From: JAAXQD01 sp963790095
GTDB taxonomy: Bacteria > Desulfobacterota > Desulfobacteria > Desulfobacterales > UBA11574
DNA length: 64,000 nt
Assembly: GCA_963790095.1 (NCBI GenBank)
Contig: CAWBNO010000012.1
Span: 62,001 to 126,000, forward strand
Reading direction: 5' to 3'
A program made the position numbers and the translations under genes. The notes beneath the pieces are model-generated. The model saw only the letters and a list, made by a program, of their open reading frames with translations. It made no database searches and was not told the origin of the DNA. Each line of letters starts with the position of its first letter. The stretch's first letter is position 1. Shown here one piece after another: positions 56,848 to 64,000 of the stretch.

Positions 56848-58368
56848 TTAATAGGCCTTTGCAAAGACCACCCGTTCAGCGCTGGGACTGTCGCAGCAGA
56901 TACACTTGCCGTTTTCAGACGGGTTGTCCAGTGGAAGGCATCGGATCGTAACACTCAGGTCTTCTTTTATTTTCGATTCGCATTGATCCTTCCCGCACCA
57001 GTGGGACATGGCAAATCCACCATGAATTTCAGGCTTTTCCGGGTCGTCGGGGGTGAAAAATCCATAAAATTCTTTTTTGTCATCGATGGCAATGGTGTTG
57101 GCTTTCCGAAACGATTGGGCACGTTCAAAAAGCGTGTCCTGTATTTCATCCAGGATATTGACGATATCCCCAACAAAATGATCCCGTTGGAGAGATACCT
57201 TGTCTTTATGTCCCTTGTCTCTCCGACCCACATACACGGAATTTTCGGCCATATCTCTGGGGCCGATTTCCACCCGGACCGGAATCCCTTTTTTAATCCA
57301 TTCCCATCCCCTGGCACCGCCGATGTCCCGTTCATCGACTTCCACACCCACACGACGACGATGATAAAATTTATCCTTCAGCTCTTTTTCCAGACGTTCC
57401 ACATAGGCCATCACCTTAATCCGGTCCTCGGGTTTTCGGATAATGGGCATCAAAACCACGTGTGAGGGCGCGACTTTGGGCGGAAGAATGATGCCGTCAT
57501 CGTCGCCATGGGACATGATGACCCCCCCGATCAGTCGCGTGGATGCCCCCCACGAAGTTGTCCAGGCATATTCTTCCGTTTCTTCGGCGGTCTGATACTT
57601 TATTTCCGAAGCCCTGGCAAAATTTTGTCCCAAAAAATGTGAGGTGCCCGCCTGCAGGCCTTTTTTGTCCTGCATCATGGCTTCGATACACAAAGTGTCA
57701 ACCGCACCGGGGAATCTTTCGGAGGCTGTTTTTCTCCCTTTGACCACCGGCATGGCCAGGAATTCTTCGGCAAGTCTTGCATAAACATCGAGCATCATTT
57801 GCGTTCGTTCTCTGGCTTCTTCGGGTGTGGCGTGGACCGTGTGGCCCTCCTGCCACAAGAATTCGCTGGTCCGCAGGAAAAGACGGGTTCGCATTTCCCA
57901 TCTGACAACATTTGCCCACTGGTTAATCAGAATGGGGAGATCCCGATAGCTCCCCACCCACCTGGAAAATGATTCTCCGATGATGGTTTCAGAGGTCGGT
58001 CGGACAATCAGCGGTTCATTCAGAGGGCCTGCGGGTACAAGTTTGCCGAAGTCGCCTTTTTCAAGTCTGTGGTGGGTCACAACGGCACATTCTTTTGCAA
58101 AGCCTTCCACATGCTCGGCTTCTTTTTCTAGAAAGGAAAGGGGAATAAAAAGCGGAAAATATGCATTTTTTACTCCGGTTGCCTTGAACATGCCATCGAG
58201 TGCGCCCATGATATTTTCCCAGAGGGAATATCCCCAGGGTTTTATCACCATACATCCTCTCACCGGTGAACGTTCAGCCATTTCCGATGCTTTGATAACC
58301 TGCTGATACCATTCCGGATAATCTTCAATTCGTGTGGGTGTAATTGCAGTTTTGATTTGTTTTCCCAT
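56848..58368 (-). CDS. proS: Prolyl-tRNA synthetase, archaeal/eukaryotic type
   Basis: A 506-residue class II synthetase lacking the editing insertion of typical bacterial ProRS; the start (TRIEDYPEWYQQVI), RPTSETII, RTSEFLWQEGHT and the zinc-binding C-terminal region with CxC...C are those of the archaeal form. AAGGA precedes the ATG. In one minus-strand group with ispG upstream. This type is common in several anaerobic bacterial groups. Confidence 0.95.
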   Translation of the reverse strand: MGKQIKTAITPTRIEDYPEWYQQVIKASEMAERSPVRGCMVIKPWGYSLWENIMGALDGMFKATGVKNAYFPLFIPLSFLEKEAEHVEGFAKECAVVTHHRLEKGDFGKLVPAGPLNEPLIVRPTSETIIGESFSRWVGSYRDLPILINQWANVVRWEMRTRLFLRTSEFLWQEGHTVHATPEEARERTQMMLDVYARLAEEFLAMPVVKGRKTASERFPGAVDTLCIEAMMQDKKGLQAGTSHFLGQNFARASEIKYQTAEETEEYAWTTSWGASTRLIGGVIMSHGDDDGIILPPKVAPSHVVLMPIIRKPEDRIKVMAYVERLEKELKDKFYHRRRVGVEVDERDIGGARGWEWIKKGIPVRVEIGPRDMAENSVYVGRRDKGHKDKVSLQRDHFVGDIVNILDEIQDTLFERAQSFRKANTIAIDDKKEFYGFFTPDDPEKPEIHGGFAMSHWCGKDQCESKIKEDLSVTIRCLPLDNPSENGKCICCDSPSAERVVFAKAY

Positions 58369-58439
58369 TAATAATTCCTTGTTAATTAAATTCGAAACTC
58401 GAATGCTAAAAAGTCTCGAACCTTCAAGTGACGTTATCC

Positions 58440-59516
58440 TCAGGTTAGTGTCCGTTCAAGTTTATCGACTTCAGCCAGTAAAACATCCACAAGCCTGTCT
58501 TCCGGAAACTTTTTGATGACCTTTCCTTTTTTGAACAGAATTCCGGTCCCATCACCGCCGGCAATACCGATATCCGCCTCTTTGGCCTCTCCGGGACCGT
58601 TCACCACGCAGCCCATGATGGCCACTTTAATGGGCAAGGGCTTTAACAATAAGGCTTTTTCCACACGTTCTGCGATGTGGAACAGGTCAATTTTACAACG
58701 GCCACACGTGGGGCAGGAGATAATGTCAGGTCCGTATCGCCGGATGTCGAGTGCTTTGAGAATTTCAAAGCCGACCCTGACCTCTTCCACCGGGTCCCGG
58801 GTCAAAGAAACACGGAGGGTATCGCCAATACCTTCCGCCAAAAGCATCCCGATTCCCAGAGACGACTTGACGATTCCCGAATAGAGCCCCCCCGCCTCTG
58901 TTACACCCACGTGAAGCGGCAGATCCGTCTTTGACGAAATGAGCCTGTATGCCCCTAAGGTGCGATGAACATCCGAGGCTTTGATGGAAATTTTTATTTT
59001 CTGAAAATCGAAGGACTTTAATAAATCAATGTGCCGCATGGCACTTTCTGTCATGGCTTCAGCGGTGACCCCATTATATTTCTTCAGGATATCTTTTTCA
59101 AGGGAGCCTGAATTAACTCCGATCCGGATGGGGATGTCGAAGTCTGCTGCGCAATCGGCGATGGCTTTGACCTTTTTTTTACTGCCGATATTTCCAGGGT
59201 TTATCCGCAATCCGTTGGCCCCTGATTGAATCGAAGCTATGGCCAAGCGGTAATCAAAATGTATGTCCGCAATGATCGGTATGGAAATCCTTTGTTTGAT
59301 CGAAGAAATCGCCTTGGCAGCCTCAAGGTCGGGAACGGCGACTCTGACAATCTCACACCCGGCCTTTTCCAGACCATGGATTTGTGAAACCGTTTTCGGA
59401 ATGTCCTGGGTGAATGTATTGGTCATGGACTGCACCACAACCGGGGCTGTTCCCCCCACCGTTACATTCCCGATCTTGATCTGGCGTGTTTTTTTACGTT
59501 TTATTAGAAAAGTCAT
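58440..59516 (-). CDS. ispG: 4-hydroxy-3-methylbut-2-en-1-yl diphosphate synthase
   Basis: A 358-residue IspG/GcpE: TIM barrel (VGGTAPVVVQSMTNT) then a [4Fe-4S] domain with CPTCGRC and MGCVVNGPGE. Seventh enzyme step group of the MEP isoprenoid pathway. Upstream of proS by 71 bp on the minus strand. Confidence 0.96.
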   Translation of the reverse strand: MTFLIKRKKTRQIKIGNVTVGGTAPVVVQSMTNTFTQDIPKTVSQIHGLEKAGCEIVRVAVPDLEAAKAISSIKQRISIPIIADIHFDYRLAIASIQSGANGLRINPGNIGSKKKVKAIADCAADFDIPIRIGVNSGSLEKDILKKYNGVTAEAMTESAMRHIDLLKSFDFQKIKISIKASDVHRTLGAYRLISSKTDLPLHVGVTEAGGLYSGIVKSSLGIGMLLAEGIGDTLRVSLTRDPVEEVRVGFEILKALDIRRYGPDIISCPTCGRCKIDLFHIAERVEKALLLKPLPIKVAIMGCVVNGPGEAKEADIGIAGGDGTGILFKKGKVIKKFPEDRLVDVLLAEVDKLERTLT

Positions 59517-59804
59517 AAAGCTCGCGACTGAAATAGGGATTTTTTCCGAAAATCATATAATTAACAGACTGTTCGTTTAAGTTCAACCTAAAACCTTCAC
59601 GAATCGTTTTTGGAAAAGGGTGGCCAAAACAATTCCAAAGAAAAAGACTGATGTTGTATTTGGCTTGTAAAAAATATGCAGCTATAATACTAAAAAGTTC
59701 ATTATTTCCGGATCATCTCCAAAGGAGTTGGTGATCCTAAAGCCCTTTTGCCTTCCAGTTGGGAAAAGATCCCAAAAATAGAAAAATTATGAAAGGATCG
59801 TGAG

Positions 59805-60239
59805 ATGAATGTTGAAAAGCCCCATAAATTTTCTGAAAAACACGGACCGGATGCAACGCCGGACCGTTTCATCGAAGAAGAAATCTTAACACATGGAAAA
59901 AACAAGGAAATTCCCTGTGCGATTGCATTTGAAATTGCGAGAAAGTTGAAGGTTAACCCCGATGCCGTTGGCATGACCGCCGACCTGATGAACTTCAAAT
60001 TGACAAAATGCCAGCTTGGATTGTTTGGATATCAGCCCCAGAAAAAAATTGTGGAACATCCGGATCGTGTCACAGAGGATTTGAAAAATGCCATTGCAAA
60101 TCAGCTTGTCCAAGGGAGACTATCCTGCCGAAGGGCATGGGATATCGCATCCGGTTTAAAGATCGGAAAAATGAAAGTTAGTGGCGCCTGTGAAGCCATG
60201 GACATCAATATAACGGGGTGTCAACTGGGAGCATTTTAA
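59805..60239 (+). CDS. Hypothetical protein with two internal repeats
   Basis: A 144-residue cytoplasmic protein not recognised. It consists of two similar halves, each with a cysteine-started helix (PCAIAFEIARKL; LSCRRAWDIASGL) and ending in a TKCQLGLF or TGCQLGAF motif. The two conserved cysteines per half might bind metal. AAAGGATCG lies upstream. Confidence 0.75.
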   Translation: MNVEKPHKFSEKHGPDATPDRFIEEEILTHGKNKEIPCAIAFEIARKLKVNPDAVGMTADLMNFKLTKCQLGLFGYQPQKKIVEHPDRVTEDLKNAIANQLVQGRLSCRRAWDIASGLKIGKMKVSGACEAMDINITGCQLGAF

Positions 60240-60347
60240 TTCATTTTCAGCACGTTAAACTTTTGGATACATAGAATGAATAAACCGAAATATAAATACG
60301 TGACCGTATTTACGAATACATGATATAGGTCGGATATAGAAGAACCC

Positions 60348-61238
60348 ATGTTGAAATCACCGCTTCCAGCACTCAACGATATCGAAGGCCACAAACTTCC
60401 AAGGGCGTTGCCGTTTGTTGTGGACGCACATGTTCATATATTTCCGGAAGGTATTTTTAAGGCCATATGGGATTGGTTTGACAGATACGGCTGGCCGATT
60501 CGTTACCGGTTGACGTCTTCGGATGTCCTCGACTATCTGCTGTCCCGGGGCCTCGGTCATGTGGTTGCCCTTCAATATGCCCACAAACCCGGAACCGCTA
60601 AGGGGTTGAATGCCTATATGGCGAAAATTTGTCGAAAATTTTCCCATAACGTCTCCGGCATGGCCACCGTATTTCCGGGTGAAAACAATAGCGAAAGGAT
60701 TCTGAAGAAAGCTTTTGAAATGGGGCTCAAGGGGGTAAAACTCCATGCCCATGTCCAGTGCTTCGACATGAACGGTGGGGATATGGATCCCATTTACGAT
60801 CTATGTTCATCCGAGAAAAAACCGGTAATAATCCATGCCGGAAGAGAGCCGAACAGTCCGGCATACAAATGTGACCCCTATGTGTTGTGCAGCGCGGAAA
60901 AGGTGAAACAGGTGATTGAAAACTACCCGAAACTAAAAATTTGTGTGCCCCATTTGGGTGTGGATGAATTTTTGCGTTATAAACAACTCATCGAGAAATA
61001 CGATAATCTCTGGCTCGATACGTCCATGGCCCTTGCCGATTATCTTCCCATAAAAAATCCTGTAAAATTAGAGGATATGCGGTTGGATCGTATCATGTAC
61101 GGCTCCGATTTTCCCAACATTCCCTATGCTTGGGATCGGGAAATCAAGTGGTTGAAACAGAGAAAATTGTCGTCTGAATCCATGGCGCGGATTTTGGGGG
61201 AAAACGCCGTCGATTTTTTTAATATAACGACCCCTTAA
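60348..61238 (+). CDS. Amidohydrolase-family (TIM-barrel) protein
   Basis: A 296-residue metal-dependent hydrolase or decarboxylase. DAHVHIF at the start, KLHAHVQ, IIHAGRE and YGSDFPN near the end are the metal and catalytic motifs of the amidohydrolase_2 group. Substrate unknown. It starts 108 bp after the repeat protein. Confidence 0.87.
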   Translation: MLKSPLPALNDIEGHKLPRALPFVVDAHVHIFPEGIFKAIWDWFDRYGWPIRYRLTSSDVLDYLLSRGLGHVVALQYAHKPGTAKGLNAYMAKICRKFSHNVSGMATVFPGENNSERILKKAFEMGLKGVKLHAHVQCFDMNGGDMDPIYDLCSSEKKPVIIHAGREPNSPAYKCDPYVLCSAEKVKQVIENYPKLKICVPHLGVDEFLRYKQLIEKYDNLWLDTSMALADYLPIKNPVKLEDMRLDRIMYGSDFPNIPYAWDREIKWLKQRKLSSESMARILGENAVDFFNITTP

Positions 61239-61300
61239 TCGACCCTGACGTTGCAACCGCCTGAAAGATCTTATCTTTATCGTCATTAAACGCATTCTGA

Positions 61301-61349
61301 CAGGGGGTGCGCTTCGCCGTGTAACGACATTGGGGGAGTGCACCCCCTG
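61301..61349. terminator. Hairpin between convergent genes
   Basis: CAGGGGGTGC (61301-61310) and GCACCCCCTG (61340-61349) form a 10 bp GC-rich stem between the amidohydrolase and YkgJ-like genes. No clear T run, so termination is moderate in confidence. Confidence 0.5.
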
Positions 61350-61385
61350 AACACGTACGTTATTTGAGTAAGAATGGGGTTGACC

Positions 61386-62093
61386 CTATCTGCTGAGAGA
61401 TTTTCCACCCGTTGGAACCAGAAGATATTTTTCGCCGTTTTTTTCAATCTTTAGGCCGTATATTTTTATGGTTTTCGTAATGGGACGGCCGAAAAGAAAA
61501 TCCGTCAAATCAGGTTCGAGGCCCGCTTTTCCGACAACCAGTTCCCTGATCTTTATATCGTGTTCGATGATGTCCAAGATGCCTTTGAGTGCGTCATCTT
61601 TTTTATGGGTGTTCAAGGCATCGACAAATAGGGTGAGCACGTCGTATCCGCACTGTTTCTGGTGGCCCTCCACAAGGTCCCATAACCCTTCGATACCCGA
61701 GATAAGATCTTTACGTGTGAGACGATCTTTGGCATAAATCTTTTCGATTTCCCGGGTATCCCAGCATTTAAGCACTCTGCATTCCAGGGGACGGGTGTCG
61801 TAAATGGTACATTCAGTGTTTTTTTCGTCGAAAAAAATACAGGTCCATGACCCTTTGCGTCCTTTTATTTTTATGATGTCCGTGGATGCCGGCGATATCG
61901 TTCCTTTGACATTGTCAAAGGAACGCTCGCCTTTTCGGATGGTGTAGAGATGCTTTGATAAAATGACGCCTTTTTCAATGAGGCCCTTGTCTTCCAGATG
62001 AAAACAAGGGCCTCCTTTTTTGCAGCAGGTGCCGCAGCGGCGGCATTCCGTGGTTGCGGTATCAGGGTTGGGGTTTGAATCGTTTGACGTCAT
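61386..62093 (-). CDS. YkgJ-family cysteine-cluster protein
   Basis: A 235-residue protein with the N-terminal CRRCGTCCKKGG motif and further cysteines in CTIY...CRVLKC, the pattern of YkgJ (Fe-S or zinc cluster). Begins 3 bp after the fumarase stop and is surely co-transcribed. Function unknown. Confidence 0.85.
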   Translation of the reverse strand: MTSNDSNPNPDTATTECRRCGTCCKKGGPCFHLEDKGLIEKGVILSKHLYTIRKGERSFDNVKGTISPASTDIIKIKGRKGSWTCIFFDEKNTECTIYDTRPLECRVLKCWDTREIEKIYAKDRLTRKDLISGIEGLWDLVEGHQKQCGYDVLTLFVDALNTHKKDDALKGILDIIEHDIKIRELVVGKAGLEPDLTDFLFGRPITKTIKIYGLKIEKNGEKYLLVPTGGKSLSR

Positions 62094-62096
62094 GGT

Positions 62097-63707
62097 TCAA
62101 TCCAGCAGATTTTCAAAGAAGTCGTTCCCCTTGTCGTCCACAATGATAAAGGCGGGAAAATCCTTGACCGTGATCATGAAAATGGCTTCCATTCCGAGTT
62201 CCGGATATTCCAACGTTTCGATGCGGGTAATGCACTCTTTTCCCAGCCGGGCGGCAGGACCGCCGATGGACCCCAGGTAGAATCCACCGAATTTTTTGCA
62301 CGATCGGGTCACTTCTTTTGAACGGTTCCCCTTTGCCAGCATAATCATGGAACCGCCGTGGGCCTGAAAAACAGGCACATAGGGATCCATTCGTCCGGCG
62401 GTGGTGGGACCGAACGATCCGGAAGGATACCCATCCGGGGTTTTGGCGGGTCCGGCATAGTACACTATGTGATTCTTGAAATATTCGGGAAGATCGTCAC
62501 CTTTATCCAGGCGCTCTTTGAGTTTGGCATGGGCGATGTCCCTGGCCACCACGATTTTTCCCGTTAACAGCAGACGGGTGGCCACCGGGTATTTGCTCAG
62601 TTCCGCCCGGATTTCATCCATGGACCGATTCAAGTCCACGGCAACGGCGGTTTCATCCGGACCGGCGGGTTTCGGCAGATATCTGGCCGGATCGGTCTCG
62701 AGACGTTCTATGAAAATGCCTTGTTGGGTAATTTTGGCCTTTATGTTCCGGTCCGCGCTGCAGCTGACACCCAGACCGATGGGGCAGGATGCGCCGTGTC
62801 TCGGCAGACGAATGATCCGGACATCGTGACAAAAATATTTTCCGCCAAACTGGGCACCGATGCCCAGCCGGCGGGATATTTCGAGCACCTCGGCTTCAAG
62901 CTTTGTATCCCTGAAGGCGTGTCCCAATCGGTTTCCTGCCGTGGGAAGATAGTCAAGATATCCTGCGGATGCCAATTTTACGGTCTTCAGGTTGGCTTCA
63001 GCGGAGGTGCCGCCCACGGCAAAAGCGAGATGATAGGGCGGACAGGCTGCCGTGCCGAGGGTTTTCATCTTTTGTTTCATAAAAGCCACGAGGTTTTCAG
63101 GGGTCAACGTCGCTTTGGTCTCCTGGTAAAGATAGGTTTTGTTGGCAGATCCACCGCCCTTTGCAATGAAGAGAAAGTGATAGGCGTTGCCCTCCACCGC
63201 ATAAATTTCAATCTGGGCGGGAAGGTTGCAGCCGGTATTGACTTCATCATACATGGTTAACGGCGCGTTTTGGGAATACCGCAGGTTGTTGGACGTATAG
63301 GCGTTAAAAATACCCTTTGAAAGCGCTGGTTCATCGCTACCGCCGGTCCAGACCTGCTGGCCCTTCTTTCCCATTACAATGGCGGTTCCGGTGTCCTGAC
63401 ACATGGGGAAAACGCCTTCTGCGGAAATCACTGCATTTTTCAGCATTTCAAGGGCCACATAGCAATCGTTGTCCGAGCTTTCAGGGTCATCGAGGATCTT
63501 TGCTAGAAGTTTCAGATGGGACGGCCTCAACAAGTGTGAGACGTCTTTGAACGCTTGTTCTGCCAGGAGAGTCAGTCCTTCCGGTGCTACCGTCAGCATC
63601 TCGGCATCTTTAAAGGCATCAACCGAGACGTGGGCATCGGTGAGAATCCGGTATTCGGTGGTATCATCTCCCAAAGGAAACATTTCCTGATATTCAAACT
63701 CAACCAT
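62097..63707 (-). CDS. Class I fumarate hydratase (single-chain, [4Fe-4S])
   Basis: A 536-residue oxygen-sensitive fumarase: the alpha part with CQDTGTA, TGCNLPAQ and ASCPIGLGVSC (cluster cysteines), and a C-terminal beta part with GPTTAGRMD. Interconverts fumarate and malate. Consistent with an anaerobe. First gene of a two-gene operon with YkgJ. Confidence 0.93.
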   Translation of the reverse strand: MVEFEYQEMFPLGDDTTEYRILTDAHVSVDAFKDAEMLTVAPEGLTLLAEQAFKDVSHLLRPSHLKLLAKILDDPESSDNDCYVALEMLKNAVISAEGVFPMCQDTGTAIVMGKKGQQVWTGGSDEPALSKGIFNAYTSNNLRYSQNAPLTMYDEVNTGCNLPAQIEIYAVEGNAYHFLFIAKGGGSANKTYLYQETKATLTPENLVAFMKQKMKTLGTAACPPYHLAFAVGGTSAEANLKTVKLASAGYLDYLPTAGNRLGHAFRDTKLEAEVLEISRRLGIGAQFGGKYFCHDVRIIRLPRHGASCPIGLGVSCSADRNIKAKITQQGIFIERLETDPARYLPKPAGPDETAVAVDLNRSMDEIRAELSKYPVATRLLLTGKIVVARDIAHAKLKERLDKGDDLPEYFKNHIVYYAGPAKTPDGYPSGSFGPTTAGRMDPYVPVFQAHGGSMIMLAKGNRSKEVTRSCKKFGGFYLGSIGGPAARLGKECITRIETLEYPELGMEAIFMITVKDFPAFIIVDDKGNDFFENLLD

Positions 63708-63781
63708 GTTTATACTCCTTTAAACCTAAGATCTGTATACCTTCTGCTCGAAAAGAATAAAATGAGCCCCGGGTGTTGCAG

Positions 63782-63809
63782 AAAAAAAGCCTTCCTTGTC
63801 AGGAAGGCT
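63782..63809 (-). terminator. Rho-independent terminator for the edge ferredoxin gene
   Basis: On the minus strand AGCCTTCC pairs with GGAAGGCT around a six-base loop and is followed by seven T. It lies between the ferredoxin-like gene and fumarase. Confidence 0.85.
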
Positions 63810-63936
63810 CTTTAACGGTTTGTTCCCGGAATTATAATCTCCTGCAAAGGAAAGTTCGACACTATGGGAATTTTCCTTTTTGAGTCCCCTGGTAAGCGGA
63901 CGTTATATGGACTCGCGAAGCGAGGGGATCACTCGA

Positions 63937-64000
63937 TCACTTTTCCAGTGTCATTTGAATATAATGACAGGGACATTCTTTGGCACACAGACCGCAACCC
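63937..64000 (-). CDS. C-terminal end of a 4Fe-4S ferredoxin-type protein (cut by window edge)
   Basis: The last 20 residues, GCGLCAKECPCHYIQ..., show a CxxC-x3-CP ferredoxin motif typical of small ferredoxins or oxoacid:ferredoxin oxidoreductase delta subunits. The start is outside the window. The following terminator shows the transcript ends here. Confidence 0.75.
   Translation of the reverse strand, partial: GCGLCAKECPCHYIQMTLEK

Overview
The window looks like a chromosomal segment of an anaerobic Desulfobacterota bacterium (Desulfobacterales-like, probably sulfur- or sulfate-metabolising). This is an inference from gene content: c-type cytochromes with 8 to 19 haems, corrinoid methyltransferases with a RamA/RACo-like activator, TRAP transporters, TusA/DsrE-type sulfur relay proteins, YeeE/YedE and TauE sulfur permeases, class I fumarase and an archaeal-type prolyl-tRNA synthetase. 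No CRISPR array, rRNA or tRNA gene was seen.

Layout. 0-15 kb: a GltD-like flavoprotein carrying a degenerate NuoF-type N-terminus, a convergent PsrA/PsrB-like molybdenum oxidoreductase pair, a CobW-family GTPase, a divergent pair (transglutaminase lipoprotein and membrane-bound spermidine-synthase-like protein), then a corrinoid activator and a pterin-type methyltransferase. 15-25 kb (sulfur module A): a periplasmic rhodanese, a sigma54 activator, an operon of YeeE/YedE, TusA, DsrF-like, a 57-residue DsrH-like protein, DsrE-like and a monohaem cytochrome; divergently, a multihaem cytochrome, Rieske protein and split cytochrome b. 25-33 kb: an MtaA/MtbA-like methyltransferase, its corrinoid protein, a complete TRAP transporter, a universal stress protein and TauE. 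33-36 kb: a response regulator and a haem-sensor histidine kinase. 37-45 kb (module B): TauE, a membrane protein, a 19-haem lipoprotein, a second Rieske/cytochrome b set, a tetrahaem cytochrome and a second rhodanese; this block lies between two inverted copies of a 180-190 bp repeat. 45-54 kb: ArsR, an ArsP-like permease, two small redox-disulfide proteins, Prs, a second YeeE/YedE, thioredoxin, thioredoxin reductase and BamD. 54-64 kb: housekeeping genes (rpmB, relA/spoT, proS, ispG, class I fumarase).

How it fits together. Two versions of a quinol-oxidising Rieske/cytochrome b complex, each with a multihaem cytochrome where cytochrome c1 would normally be, sit next to sulfur transport and relay proteins and rhodaneses. 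I read these as periplasmic sulfur-compound redox modules. Module A and the corrinoid methyltransferase operon appear to share a regulatory signature: paired TTCCA-N3-TGGAA palindromes about 99 bp upstream of sigma54-type promoters, with a sigma54 activator gene beside one pair. This suggests one regulon coupling methyl transfer to sulfur handling, possibly for a methylated sulfur compound; the substrate is a guess.

Data quality. Seven genes are broken by single-base frameshifts (eight events). Every one is repaired by removing one base, most of them in a short homopolymer. This points to consensus errors rather than pseudogenes, so those genes are annotated as single joined CDSs.
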